From NCBI RefSeq assembly GCF_004798865.1, contig NW_025335641.1:15102792-15166791 (forward strand): DNA of 64,000 nt, read 5' to 3'. This document shows, piece by piece, positions 1-11,274 of this stretch. Below the pieces are notes generated by a model. That model was not told where the DNA came from. It searched no databases and worked only from the letters and a program-made list of their open reading frames with translations. The DNA comes from Varanus komodoensis (Eukaryota > Chordata > Lepidosauria > Squamata > Varanidae). The stretch's first letter is position 1. The number at the start of each line of letters is the position of its first letter. Made by a program: the position numbers and the translations under genes.

Positions 1-604
1 CATTTGGTTTCTGGGAAAGAAGGAGTAAGCAGATCTCTCATTTTGATTTTGCTTTTATTCTAGTTGATGTGATTTAATTTGTAAGATTTCTAAACTCTGT
101 TTTGAAATTGCACCTTGTGTAGCTAGCCACTGATTTCAAATGGCTGACTTCTCCCTATTCGCACTTCCACTGGCTCCCCTTACTATGTTTCCGGTGGGGA
201 AGAATGTATATTTGTGTTCCTAAAGACACTGGCAAAAAGCTCTGTGATTTAGTAGCAATTCCCTGCAATTTAAGCAAAGCCATTGTTATTTCATCAATGC
301 ATGTGTGTGCATATCTATTTCAATTAAATCATAAAACAGAAATATTGATGTCTTTTTGTACAGATATGAAATGTATGAAGATTCCTTTTTCCCCAGTGTG
401 TCAGACAATGTACCTCTGTGTTCAAGTGCTCAGTGCGGGTGGGTTGGAAGATGCAAACTGAAAGCAAGAGCAAGCTGTGCATGCACAGAGGGCCAGTAGA
501 GTCCAAAAGAGAAGGTGCATGACTGCAAACAAAATCAGATATTTAGAGCTTCAAGATGAAATTTGCAGAAGGAGAATCTTGTTAGGCTGATGCTATCTGA
601 TCTG
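1..604. other. Unassigned non-coding stretch
   Basis: AT-rich sequence with short open frames on both strands, none resembling a known protein. No repeat terminus or RNA gene is recognised. Confidence 0.5.
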
Positions 605-612
605 TTTTAATA

Positions 613-748
613 CAGGGGTAAGAGACCTGGAACCTTCCAAGTGTTTTGGACTACAGCTCCCATAATGCCAGACTATTGGCCATGCTGGCAGGAGCTGATG
701 CGAGCTGCAGTTCAAAACACCTGGAAAGTCCCAGTTTGTTCTTCCCTG
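613..748. mobile_element. hAT-like MITE, 136 bp
   Basis: The left end begins CAGGGGTAAGAGACC and the right end, read in reverse complement, begins CAGGGAAGAACAAAC. The two arms stay alignable for about 45 bases, through a shared GTGTTTTG and CTCCAG-like block, so the element is nearly all inverted repeat. The flanking octamers are TTTTAATA (605-612) and CTTTCATA (749-756), matching at 6 of 8 positions as expected for an old 8-bp hAT target duplication. It has no coding capacity. A second, less complete member of the same type lies at 38887-39014. The family name is inference from terminus and duplication length. Confidence 0.65.
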
Positions 749-756
749 CTTTCATA

Positions 757-1794
757 TTTGTGCCTGTGCGACTTTCATACATGTTTCTTTGTTTGCAGGG
801 TTTTGGCTGATTAGTTGTCCAAAGGGCCTCTTGCTAGGTAGGAATGACTGGGGAGGAAATAGTGTGGAGACTGGGAGACAGACAGGGGTAGAAGTGCTTC
901 TTGTAAGTAGCTAGGGCTTACTTCAGGGCTTTGAACAAATAAATAGTAACAATGCAAAAGAGAAGATTTGTTCATAGGCAGACACAACCCTGTGCAAGAT
1001 CCCAATGGCTTGAAAGGGGTAACATTATCCTGGAACTATCAGCAGACTGTCTTTTTCCCTTCCTCCTGAAGGGGTTATGTAGAAGGCTTGAAGGAGGATG
1101 CAGATGGAGGAAGTCGCATATGTTTGTACAATTTATGGCACAGAAGTGCTGATGGCAGCGGAAAAGCGAGCCGTTGAGTGCCACTATGGATTTCCTAGCG
1201 AATCAAAACTAAATTAAGAAACAAAGATTATTAAAAAGTCTTCTATGCATGTAATTGTGGCATAATGTTATGAGTTGGACCTTCAATGTTTTCCTTGGAG
1301 ATTTTCAGCATCATTAATACAGCATGCCTTTCATTACAAGGAGCCTCACACTGCTGCAAAAAATAGGCAAAGGAAGGGCTCTCTGGTGTAGTTAGCAGTG
1401 CCATGATTATGTTTACTGAAATAATTAAACCGTCGGATTCCATTCATCAGACTAGTTTGTAAGGCAAAATGCAAAATGAAAATGGGGTTTCAGGTGGAAA
1501 TGCTCTAATAATATATGCATGGGTACCTCGGGACAACAAATCGATACAGGACTGCAGCAGCAATATCAAAAACAAATCTACTTTGGAAGGTTGCTAGCTG
1601 GTAATTTATCATGAAGGGGAAAATAGCCAATTCAGATTGTATACCTCCCATTTTCCTTAGGAAACCTTTTAGAAGTGTGAGCTTTTCTACTTCCTTCCTT
1701 CCATGAGGGTAACTGATTTCAGTGAACAGCATTTCATTTTTGCTAATGAATGAAGGTTATTCAAACTCAAAGGCATGGCATTAGCTTTGCTTGT
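757..1794. other. Unassigned non-coding stretch
   Basis: Unique-looking sequence. Open frames of 60-75 codons on both strands overlap each other and show no family motif. I see no gene or recognisable repeat. Confidence 0.45.
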
Positions 1795-1885
1795 GGCTGG
1801 TTTTATTGGGGTTTTATTTTGATGTTCCTGGATTTATGAAACCACCTTGAGTATTTGGAGCCGCAGCAGAGAAATGAATAAAATA
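1795..1885 (+). mobile_element. Possible L2-like 3' end
   Basis: Ends in an AAACCACCTTGAG block, then GCAGAGAAATGAATAAAAT, the order seen in L2-type 3' ends (CCGCC..GAG block, then ATAGAAAT, then an A/T-rich tail). No coding part is attached. It is short and diverged, so chance is possible. Confidence 0.3.
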
Positions 1886-2458
1886 CCACTTTTAGCGGAG
1901 CTTATTCTCACACTTAGCAACCTAAAGAGCTTGGGAGATGCATACGGACCATTGGATGAGGGTGGAGTTAATGGACAATGAGGAGATTGCAAAGGAGCTG
2001 AACAAATTATTTTCATCTGTCGTCACTGCAAGGGATACAAAACAGATTCCTGTGCCTGAACTCGTATTTTCAGGAAGGGGGTCTGAGCAATTGAGGCAAA
2101 TAGTAGTGACAAAAGTTGACAATCTGGATGTTAATAAACCACCAGGCCCAGATGGTGTTGTTCTAGAGTTCTTAAAAATTCAGATATGAAATTGTTGACC
2201 TTCTAACACAATTATATAACATGTCGCTCTGCCTAAGAGGACTGGAAAATCACAAATGTAATGCCAGTTTTTAAAAGAGTTCTGAAAGCATCCAGGAAAT
2301 AATTTGGTTAGAATGCTTATTAAAGATTAACTTAATCGGCATATAGAATAATAAGCTCCACTGAAGAAGAATTGACAGGGCTTTAGCAAATTGCTTATTG
2401 CCTCACCAACCTGTTAGAGTCTATTGTCAATATGTGATCAATAAATATATGATCAAGG

Positions 2459-2488
2459 TAATGTAGAGCAGTGTAATGTAGAGCAGTG
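2459..2488. repeat. 15-bp tandem duplication at a MITE edge
   Basis: TAATGTAGAGCAGTG occurs twice in a row. The unit comprises the MITE's left target octamer (ATGTAGAG) plus the first five bases of its terminus (CAGTG). Confidence 0.9.
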
Positions 2489-2904
2489 TTGAACCTTTCC
2501 ATAGCTGGGGACCAGCAAAAAGAGGAAAACCACCTCAGGGATTTCTCAGGCAGAAACAAAAGGCCCCATACACATAATATAGTATTCTGTGTATTAGTTT
2601 ATAAACACAATGCAACAAAAATGAAAATTCTCTGAAACAACCAGTAACTGTGTCACAAAAAATGCCAACAAAAGAGCAAAATTCTGAAATCAGCACGGCG
2701 TGGCTCCCAGCCGGCTCCCACCGAGCCATCTCTTCTCTCTCTACCCCCCTGGTGCACCCCCTGCAATAGTGATGCCACCTGAGGTGGAGCATAGCCAGCC
2801 CCCATGCCAGTCTGAGGCAAGTGGGATGCACCCACTTCCATGGACTGGCAGGAAATCTCCTGCAGACCGGCACTGGTCCCAGGACTGGTATTTGGAAACC
2901 ACTG
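2484..2904. mobile_element. hAT-type non-autonomous DNA transposon, 421 bp
   Basis: Starts CAGTGTTGAACC and ends GGAAACCACTG. The reverse complement of the right end reads CAGTGGTTTCCAAA, and both arms contain GGGACCAG about 25-30 bases in. The flanks are ATGTAGAG (2476-2483) and ATCTAGAG (2905-2912), an 8-bp target duplication with one mismatch, diagnostic of hAT transposition. It interrupts the CR1 copy just before its QKAFDKV motif, so it is younger than that copy. The open frames inside on both strands resemble no transposase. Confidence 0.75.
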
Positions 2905-3449
2905 ATCTAGAGGACATTGCTTACTCGGACAAGCAAAAGGCTTTTGACAAAGTCTGTCACCAAACCCTCCTGAAACTTCCTCTTAAGAATGGAAGAGCTC
3001 TTCTTACGGATCAGTACTTGCTTAAGGAACAGAAAGCTGAGTGAAAGGATGTAAACAGTGGAGTACTACAAAGATCTATTTTGGGGATCAATGCCTTTTG
3101 CTTCATTCATAAACTCTCTGGAATTAGGAGTGAATGAGTTTGCTGATGACAGCAGATTATTTAGGTTGGTTTAAACAAAAAGGGATTGTGAGATGCCCCA
3201 AAGAATCTCTCCAGACTGAGAGAATGGGCATCAGAATAGCAACTGTGCTTCAGTGTAATCAAGTAAAGTAAAGTAATATATGTTGTGGGGGGAAATCAAT
3301 TTAAAAGTACAAAGGAATGGAATATGAGCAAGTGGTAACTAACAGGAAAGAGTTTTTGGGCTTGTGATAGAATATCAATGTGTGGCTGCTTGTGAAAAAA
3401 GCAAATTCCATGTTAGGGATAATTAGGAAAGGCACTGAAAATTGCTGAA

Positions 3450-3755
3450 CACCCTGTCATTGAATATTTGTCAGGCACCTACTTTAGTGAGGTTTAGGCG
3501 CCTGAAGAAAACTTTTCTTTTTGGTGTAACATTGGACCTGCTTAGATCATCTATAGTGATGGCACTGGTTTTAATTTATTAATTTTATTAATTTATGGTT
3601 TTGTCTGATTATATATATTGTGTTCTATCTTGTTCATATTTTAACCGCATTGTTTTATTTCCTGCTATTATTGACACTTTTATTGTAATGGCCACCCAGA
3701 CAGCATGATGCTAGCAGGTGGATTATATGCAAATTTAATAAACAAACAAGTAAGT
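3450..3755 (+). mobile_element. L2-clade LINE 3' end inserted in CR1
   Basis: About 300 bases interrupt the CR1 coding remnant. A short C-terminal peptide (AGGCGCCTGAAGAAAACTTT, like the R-KTFLF end of L2 ORF2) is followed by an AT-rich 3' untranslated part, a CCACCCAGAC block and a tail of AATAAACAAACAAG. CR1 homology resumes at AAACTGCC. A possible target repeat is AAAATT on both sides. The left edge is uncertain by about 20 bases. Confidence 0.5.
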
Positions 3756-4729
3756 AAAATTAAACTGCCATTATCATACTCCCTTATACAAATCAGAGAT
3801 GCAACTGCACTTTGAATATTTGTGGTGCCAGTTCCAGTCACCACATCTGGAAAAGACCTTGTAGAGTGGCGAACCCTGCAGAAAAGGGCAGCTAAAATGA
3901 TGAAGGAGTTGGAGCAATTCTCGTTTGAACAAAGGTCGCAACAGCTGAGGTTGTTCAGCTTAGGAAAAAATGGCTAGGAAGAATAGACATCACAGAGGTG
4001 TGTGAAATTATGCAGAGTGTGGAGAAAGTGGATAGGGAGAGATTTTTCTCCTTCTTTCATAATACTAGAATCTGGTGTCATCCCATCAACCTGACTGGTG
4101 GGATATTCAGGACAGGTAAATAATAATAATTCTTCACAGAGAGCATAGTTAAACTGTGGAATTCACTTCTGCAAGATGTCATGATTTTCACCCACTGGGA
4201 GGGCTTTAAAAGGGGATTGGATAAATTCAGTGGCTATCTGTGGCTGCAAATCCTGATTGGCTATAAGCTGTCTCCAGTGTTAGAGACAGTGTTCCATTGT
4301 ATGCCAGTTGCTGGGGAACATGGCTGGCAAGGGTAGATGAGTGCTTTTGCACTGCTGTCCTGTTTATGGGTTCCCATGAACTGTCTGTCAGCAGTGTGTC
4401 AAGAGTTCTGGGCTAGATGAAACCTTGTTCTGACCTTAGGTTCTTAATTTTGGACCTTTGGGTGCTCTGTAGAAACTTTAGTTAACATTTTAATTAGTAT
4501 TTTTATTTTTGTGATGGGTGGGAGGAGGTGCAGAATAAGAGCGCAGGTCTGGGAAGTAAAAATGGCCTGTGAGCCTCCAAAAGATGTTCGCTCCTGGTGG
4601 ATATAAATGTTTAAATTAAAATCAAACAAGGAAAAGCGGACAGAAAGCTTGTTAAATGCCTCATTATTTACACAAGCATTCAGCTCAGGACTTGTTGGTT
4701 TTGATGTTTTTAGATTAGATATTATCATA

Positions 4730-4915
4730 TGTGAATTGTTTTAGTGTGATAGTATGATTTTACGTTTTTTTACTGATACTGGTATTACTGATGCTGTACA
4801 TTGCCTTCTGTTGGCTTTGGAGAAAGGGCAGGAATTCTTGATATATAAATAAGGATGGTTGTGATCCCGGCCTTTATGTACAGATTTGGATTATAAATAA
4901 ACAAATAACATTAAT
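4730..4915 (+). mobile_element. L2-like 3' tail, degraded
   Basis: GTACATTGCCTTCTG, then AAAGGGCAGG, then ATATATAAATAAG follows the order of an L2 terminal stem, its partner and a tail. A second A/T tail follows near 4900. No coding portion was seen. Confidence 0.35.
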
Positions 4916-4919
4916 GCTG

Positions 4920-5735
4920 TATGCATGAAGGAAGAAGATTATGTAATTTCCCTTTGTGGTTCTAAACCTGTTTCAAAGGAACATCTGAACTCAGCTGGAC
5001 TTCCTTTGTAAGTCTCAGTCCAAAGAGTCTCCCAGTCCTACAATATACCTTGAAGACAGAACATGTAATCCTAAGCAATACTTAGGCATGTAAGCAGTTT
5101 TTCCTTTTTTGACTTAGAACAGCAGAGTGCTGTGCCATACCACAAAATAATCTTCAATCTCCTTTCCGTTTCAATATTGGTTTGCCCTATGGCATAGGAA
5201 GCTGCTATTTGTGAACCACAAGTACCCTCTGGGGTTTCTAGAACTAGTTTCAAGAGTCTTGGGGTCTTGACCTATATGTCACTGTTCCCTTCTCAATGAC
5301 CTATTTACCACTAAAAGTGCAATTCTTTTTAGTATGTGTTATGCCCTGGAGTCTAGTATAGCAGCCAGAATTCTCAGCCTAGTAATTCTGTTTTGGGTAC
5401 CACAGCTGAACAGAGCTCATAATCTTTCCTCTCAAAAATCCACTGCAGGTTACCCCCAGCCGCTCAATTTCGGGCTGAAGGACAATCTGTTTATAGCTGC
5501 TATTTTAAAACAATTAAAAGTGAGAAATCCTTGCTGATCATCTTCCAGCCACTCAGAGATCGGCTAACAGATCTAATTGCTGGCCACTTCTGGGAGCAGA
5601 GCTCAAGATAATGCAAATTAAGTGATTGCTCATCACACCGTTGTGTCGCATGTGATGCTGTGCATAGGGAAGACAGAAGGGGGCACATGCCACTTCTCAG
5701 TACAAGAAAGTTTATGCACTGGGTCAGGACCTGTG
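4920..5735. other. Unassigned non-coding stretch
   Basis: No repeat terminus, RNA gene or convincing exon is seen. The short open frames around 5334-5537 have no recognisable motif. Confidence 0.45.

Positions 5736-5766
<31 letters not shown>
5736..5766. repeat. (CA)n microsatellite
   Basis: Uninterrupted CA dinucleotides, about 15 units. They create artificial open frames on both strands (poly His/Thr or Cys/Val). Confidence 0.95.
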
Positions 5767-5768
<2 letters not shown>

Positions 5769-5974
5769 TACTGTTTGCATGTGTATTGTGAAAGGCTGGA
5801 GAGCAAGGGACAAACGTGCAAGGATTTGGGAACGGAAACCGCAAAGGAACTGGGTGCTCTGGAGGAAGGGATCCATTTGTCTTTACAAGCCATATGAAAT
5901 GTACTTTTCAAATGTTATTCCTCCTAGTCAAGGTAGAATATTGAATGCATGTGTCAATAACAATAATACACCAT

Positions 5975-6312
5975 ATATATTAACATAGAAACATAGAAAC
6001 AGAGCGAGTCAGAAGGGGTCTCCCAGGCCATCTAGTCTGACCCCTGGCTCCAGCCGGCTCAGCTCACGACATGCCTGCCATGTGGACGTCCAGCCTATCC
6101 TTGAACACCCTCACCGATGGGGCCTCAACGACCTCTCGTGGAAGCCCATTCCACACCCTCGGGGTCCTGACTGTCAGGAAGTGCTTCCTGGCATCCAAAT
6201 GGAACCTTGGCTCCCTGAGCTTTGCTCCATTGGAGCACGTCCTGCCTTCCTCTCTCCTGCAGGGGAGAACAGGTCTCTACCCATCTCTATTCAGGATGAA
6301 GATGATGGCATT
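5975..6312 (-). mobile_element. CR1 LINE 3' end (TTCTATGT-tail subfamily)
   Basis: Read on the minus strand this is a CR1 3' segment. The low-coordinate end holds ACATAGAAACATAGAAAC, the complement of a TTTCTATG 8-bp tail. The rest encodes the last part of ORF2 in decayed form (VNLFSSERGG-like peptides). It is 5'-truncated near 6312. A fragment of the same subfamily, with the same GAGCGAGTCAGAAGGGG block, is at 30485-30585. Confidence 0.75.
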
Positions 6313-7525
6313 TCCTAGTTTTCTTTGATGTGCCATACATTTTAATTTCATTAAAAGAATATAAATGCTATTAATATCACTAAGACCCAACAGTGCCTTG
6401 CTGTTGGATGTTTGTTTCTCTTGCACCCTAAAGGGAATCATAAATATATAAAATAGATATATCTTTAATAAATCAAAATTAAAAACCCACATTCCAGGAA
6501 AAAACAAGATTCAGCTGTCATTCATTAATCTGCCTAAAAGCACATTTGTAAATTATTAACAAGATTATGTCATGATGAATTTGGCTGTAAGTTTATGCTT
6601 TCTAAAGCAAGGCTTTTTAGGGTTTCATTTTTGAATGAAAAAGAGATTAATCATTCTGTTAAAGAGACTTTTCACCCTGGATCATGTAAACACATTTTTG
6701 AATGAAATCTGGATTTTATAAACAAATATGCTACTGGAGGAGTGGGAGACAATCTTGCTGAAATCTTACGGCAGTTATGCATAATAAAATCATTTTAATA
6801 GAAGCATATGTTGGGGAAGTATAGCAAATAACCCATTCCTTTATTCATGGATGCTTCCTTAGGCAGATAACTAATCCAGAAATCTGTGTTTGGCTACTTG
6901 GGCCATCCAGTCTGGCCATGTACCCACTATTAATGCTTCAGATTTCTGCTATTGAACTGAGCCACTGACTTCCCAGTACAGGGCCATGGGGCTGGCGGTT
7001 TGGCGCTATTCCACCACCAATACTGAACTCATACTCAAAGAAAGCCATTTTATGCATTAGGCCCCTTAGCACATGTCCTAACCTGACCCACCAGATCGAG
7101 AAGTGCTCTTGGCTCATTTCCAAATCATTTGTTTCCCGAACTTTCCTTAAAAAACAATCCAAATCTGCAAGTTTTGTTTTGTTGCTGTTTAGAAAGCCTG
7201 AAACAAAAGGAAATGAAGAAGGACGTCCCTGCAGGCTTTCCCTGGAGCGAAACTACATTTGAAATAGGGGAGGGCATAACTGGCATCACAGAGAGTTCAG
7301 TAAAGACAAGTAAGGAGTTGTCTCTCCATAAGGAGAAGCGATGCTCCTCTGTTCTTTTCATGCCAGAGGTCATGGGAGTTTGCATTTTCCTCTGGCTCGC
7401 TCTTGAATTGAATTGGGTCAGGAGGCAAAGGAAATTACAGTCCTGTGTTCCCTGCCATTGACCTCGAATGATCTAAACAGTCTGGATCTTGGATGCCTTT
7501 GCAAGAGTGTATTTCAGTCTGTACC
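6313..7525. other. Unassigned non-coding stretch
   Basis: AT-rich. The 7129-7461 frame (110 codons) overlaps an antisense frame and shows no domain. I see no supported gene. Confidence 0.45.
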
Positions 7526-7529
7526 TTTC

Positions 7530-7690
7530 TGTAATCTAAGATCAGCAAAGGAGGCCTTGCTGAAGGTTTCATTATATTTTACCTCCACTAGATGCAGAGC
7601 CTTCACAGTTGCTATCCTGGAACTGTGGAAGGCTAGTCCATTGCCTGTAGATTAAACACTTTCTGTCTAGGGATGTACAAGAATTTCATT
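7530..7690 (+). mobile_element. Possible ancient L2 C-terminal fragment
   Basis: The frame reads LRSAKEALLKV, then TRCRAFTVAILELWKASPL, resembling the L2 ORF2 C-terminus (LRSA-EALL, then RRAFS-VAP-LWN-LP). The match is weak and no 3' hairpin is visible. Confidence 0.35.
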
Positions 7691-7699
7691 TCAGCTTGT

Positions 7700-9345
7700 A
7701 GGCAGTGGGGAGATTGCTCATTCCTGACCTTGACACCAAGTTTGAAAAATAAGCACTTAAAATTCACATTAAATGCATATGTTCAATGGAGTTAATTTTT
7801 TTGTTTTTTTTTCTTTTCTGCTGACTGTGCTTTGTTTTAAGCTGTATTCATACTGAGTTTAAATGCACTTTATTTGTCAACTACTTTGTGTTATTAAAAT
7901 TATTTAAGTGCTTCTTACCACAAAGTCCCTACCCTTTAGGTGGTGCCGACTTAACTACAGAGAAGATCAGATAATTCTGTTCTCCAGACTAGTGCCTGGA
8001 GACCTTTGTGAGTATAGAAATTGGCCAACCCTATCTGTTATCAATATTATTGCAATAGCTGCATTGATTTTAAACAAAGCAAGTAATACCTGCTTTTTTA
8101 ACCATGGGAATTATTGTTGTGTCATTGCAAATGTACCAGAAATGAGTTCCAAGAAAATAGCTTTTCCTAACAAAACTTGGTGCCCTCAATGAATGAAGGA
8201 GAAACTACACACAATGTCTACAGATGCACAGGATTCCACATTTGGACAGGGAGAGATGCCCAGTAGTCCACTTAAATGGTTTGGGCTTTACGTTGCCTTC
8301 CACAAGGTGAGCATGGGATAGGAGTGCTTAGATCCCACTGTTGTTTGACCCATTAATTCTTCTTGTGCCGCAGTGCTGAAAAGAAAGCTGAAATTCAGAG
8401 AGAAAGAACGAAGAGCTCTTATGTCTTGCAAATAAATCAGGTTAGCAGCTGGATGGTTCAGCTATGGGAATATAAGTTCCCAATCTTCACACAGTATTTT
8501 ACTTTGAAAAATTGGCAGTAATCCTGCATGCTTTATCTAATAGAGTGAGGCAAAGAAGGCGTGGGATATAAAAATGTTAGTCTCTTAAGAGCAAAAGGTT
8601 CAGCAATATCCAGAGGCAGAAATATCCATAAACACATCATTTCTTAAGGTTATATTTTTAGTACTTTTTGCCTCTAGAATTTAATAAATCCACATGGGAA
8701 CAGTCACTTGGCAGTGACACTGTCTTGATATTTAAGTCTTGACAGTGTGAATGTAATTATAGAGACTAGCCTTTGAATGAATTTTAATAACATAGATGCC
8801 CTATGAAGAGAATAGTTCCCTGCACTTTTTGGTTATTAATCTCCTTCTTTGCTCCCATGCCCACTTACTTTCAGTCCTCAGGGATTGGCCTGAAACCCAG
8901 TATGACCCATACCAGAGCAAATAAATCAGTTGATATTCAAGAGCGTCTGCCCAGATGATAATAAGTCACAGAAGTTCCACAAAAGGCTACTTAATAACTA
9001 GCGTCGCTTCCATTGACCTGGGCTTTTTGTATCGCCTGCCCCAGTCCAACTAAAGAAGTCTATGCCCATATCACTTCCCAACTTAGGAGCAGAAGGTGCA
9101 GAATGAAAATCAAAAGGTTAGCCCTCTTCAGGTGTTCCTTTTTGAGGATCAAGCAAGCTCATGATAATGAGGAGAATACCATTGGTCTGTTGTCTTCTGC
9201 ACAAGGAGACTTACTTTCTAAGGGGATAGTTCCTTCTGTCTGTGAAGGTATTTCACCCAATTTGGAATCCTGGAAAATAGGATTTCAAATCATGAGGAAG
9301 ACTCAACATATAGACGAGCACCTTACCTTTAAGAAATCTGAAGTC
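7700..9345. other. Unassigned non-coding stretch
   Basis: No gene, terminus or simple repeat of note. A 113-codon frame at 9013-9354 has no recognisable domain. Confidence 0.45.
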
Positions 9346-9349
9346 ACTG

Positions 9350-9530
9350 GATGAGGCAGTCCTGGTGGTTTTGTGCAGACTGAAAATCTGTTTAGAGTCA
9401 ACTCGGAGCAAAGGTTTCAATGTACTGGCTTCCTCTCCAGAATTCCCTACCACCTGATGTCTGGCAGGCAACAAGGTTCCTTTGCTTGCAGCATTACCTA
9501 AATATATTTTCATTTAACAAGCACTTTCTG
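9350..9530 (+). mobile_element. Possible old LINE C-terminal fragment
   Basis: One forward frame reads NSLPPDVWQATRFLCLQ, close to the WNSLP-D-R-A-SL motif at the C-termini of L2/CR1-group ORF2 proteins. The antisense frame across it is a shadow. Clade is uncertain. Confidence 0.4.
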
Positions 9531-9655
9531 AATGACTAGTCATGGTTCTATTGGCATTTTTTTATTATTTTGTATTTAGATTCTTTTTTCTGTATAGTGA
9601 AACAGAGAAAATCTCTGATAAATCTGCCAAAGTGGAAAGACAATATAAATATGTA

Positions 9656-9844
9656 GGGCTGGATCCAGATTTACTGCAGATGCACTAAAATTAATGAGGA
9701 AACTGCCACAGTTCATTTTAAGTCCCAGTGGGCAGGAACCAATGGGACACTTGGGTCCCTGCAAATTGTCTTGCCTCCATTGCACAAGCAGCCCCCACTA
9801 AGGGCTATTTCTAAGGTTCACACAGCTAAACCTGGATCTAACCC
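9656..9844. mobile_element. Candidate MITE, 189 bp, ends inverted
   Basis: The left end is GGGCTGGATCCAGATTTA. The reverse complement of the right end is GGGTTAGATCCAGGTTTA, matching at 15 of 18 positions. The interior has no coding. Flanks AATATGTA and AAAGGTTT show no target duplication, so superfamily is undetermined and this could be an inverted duplication of another kind. Confidence 0.45.
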
Positions 9845-9849
9845 AAAGG

Positions 9850-10316
9850 TTTTATGTGGACCGTATAATTCAGGTCAGAAATTGCTTCACAGCCATGCTT
9901 GAGATGTGTCCCAGTGTACTCTGGACTGCCAGAACTCATAAACCTCAGTATTTGTCTGCTGCATGGAGCTCCTAATTCTAATTGGTCCTAAAAAGAGATT
10001 ATACACAAATTTTGATGGTTTATACTTCTGTTCAAATACCAGTGGGAGCATGCAATACAGAGCCAAATGGACCAGTAGTTTGATTCAGTAAAAGACATAG
10101 ATTCATATGTTCCTCTATGTTGAACAGACTGCCTGAAGGTTGGGTCTTGACTTGCTTGCCTGGAGTTACTAAAATGTAATTTTGTCAGGACTGCACAGAT
10201 GTACTTGGGGACTCTGTGTTACTTGCCTTCAGCCTTAGCTCTTGGTACTAGTTCTGGCTGTGACTCTGTACTGAGCCCTATTAGCATGCCCTTAGCAACA
10301 GCAGTGAAATAGGAAT
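9850..10316. other. Unassigned non-coding stretch
   Basis: No gene or repeat recognised between the candidate MITE and the L2 copy. Confidence 0.45.
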
Positions 10317-11270
10317 AGGCTGTGCTGAACCGGTGCCTGGCCGAGGTAATGGGCTAGATGAGGGCCAATAAACTGAAGCTCAGTCCAGACAAGACGGAGG
10401 TCCTTTTCGTTGGCGGATAGGGCTTCAGTGAGGGTGAATTGAACCTAGTCCTGAATGGGGTTGCACTCCCTCTTAGGGATAAGGTCCGCAACTTGGGAGT
10501 GCTCCTCGACCCAGAGCTTTCATTGGAAGCTCAGGTGACAGCAGTGGCGAGGAGCGCTTTCCTTCAGCTTCGGCTGATCCATCAGCTGCGCTCCTACCTG
10601 GAGTACAACTGCCTGGCGACAGTGACACATGCGTTGGTGACTTCCCGTCTTGACCTCTGTAACGCATTCTACGTGGGGCTACCCTTGAAGACGGTCCGGA
10701 TACTTCAGTTGGTTCAAAATAGAGCTTCCAGGCTGCTGACGGGGACTGGGCGTTATGTTCACATGACTCCAGTCCTCCGTCAGCTTCACTGGCTTCCCAT
10801 TGAAATCCGGGCTCAATTCAAGGTGTTGGTGATGACCTATAAATCCCTAAACAGCTTGGGTCCTGGCTACCTGAAGGACCGCTTATGTCCATATACGCCC
10901 GCCCCCTGAGATCTGCGGGAGAGGCCCTTCTCCAGGAACCCTCCATGAATGAAATTAGAAGGGTAGGTACTTGGAGGAGGGCTTTCTCTGTGGTGGCGCC
11001 CAATCTATGGAATGCGCTCCCCAGAAAGGTCCGCCTGGCTCCGTCATTATTTGTTTTTTGGCGCCAGGCGAAGACCTTTTTATTCAAACGTCATTTTAAT
11101 TGCTAATATTATTTCCTTATTTTTTTCTTTGGCCAGGGCGACTTATTTTATATTGTTAATTCATTTTATATTTTTAATGTATTATATTTTAATTGATGTT
11201 TTGTGAGCCGCCCCGAGGCTTCGGTGAATGGGGCGGCATAGAAATTATCTAAATAAATAAATAAATGAGC
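10317..11270 (+). mobile_element. L2-clade LINE, 5'-truncated, C-terminal ORF2 and 3' end
   Basis: The coding part starts after the RT catalytic box (AVLNRCLAEV, then NKLKLSPDKTEVL) and runs to the C-terminus TFLFKRHFNC. Landmarks include LGVLLDPELSLEAQV, LVQNRASRLLTGTGRY and LRQLHWLPIE. An in-frame stop lies near 10420. A short deletion near 10905 shifts the frame, so the protein is split at 10439-10909 and 10885-11106. The 3' untranslated region ends in a hairpin (11207-11237: GCCGCCCC..GGGGCGGC), then ATAGAAAT and an (AAATA)n tail to about 11270. It belongs to the same subfamily as the 55829-57362 copy, with which it is collinear. It cannot move itself. Confidence 0.88.
11207..11237 (+). 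other. L2 3'-terminal hairpin
   Basis: GCCGCCCCGAG pairs with the GGGGCGGC downstream across a short loop, immediately before the tail. The same arrangement occurs at 57231-57262 and, with other bases, at 57888-57929. L2 and CR1 reverse transcriptases are thought to recognise such terminal structures. Confidence 0.7.
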
Positions 11271-11274
11271 TCTC

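Larger units (their letters stand above)
1925..4445 (+). mobile_element. CR1 (squamate CR1-L3 type) LINE, partial, with two insertions
   Basis: The 1938-2189 frame encodes a diverged reverse transcriptase N-terminus (LNKLFSSV, then NKPPGPDG). After an inserted MITE the RT A-box region continues near 2906 with QKAFDKVCHQTLLK, and a decayed FADDS-like box follows near 3140. After a second insertion (about 3450-3755) the C-terminal part resumes at 3780 and the 3' untranslated part runs to 4445, containing CAGTTGCTGGGGAACA and GGGCTAGATG, typical of these elements. The 5' part with the endonuclease is absent. Stops and frame changes are frequent, so the copy is old and inactive. Both ends are approximate. 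Confidence 0.75.

Noticed and set aside
5500-5911. Open frames of about 90-115 codons on both strands around the CA repeat
   Set aside because: They exist because a CA/TG run has no stops in several frames. The flanking residues have no motif.
9013-9354. A 113-codon plus-strand frame
   Set aside because: No recognisable domain, no convincing splice signals, and it ends against a probable LINE fragment.
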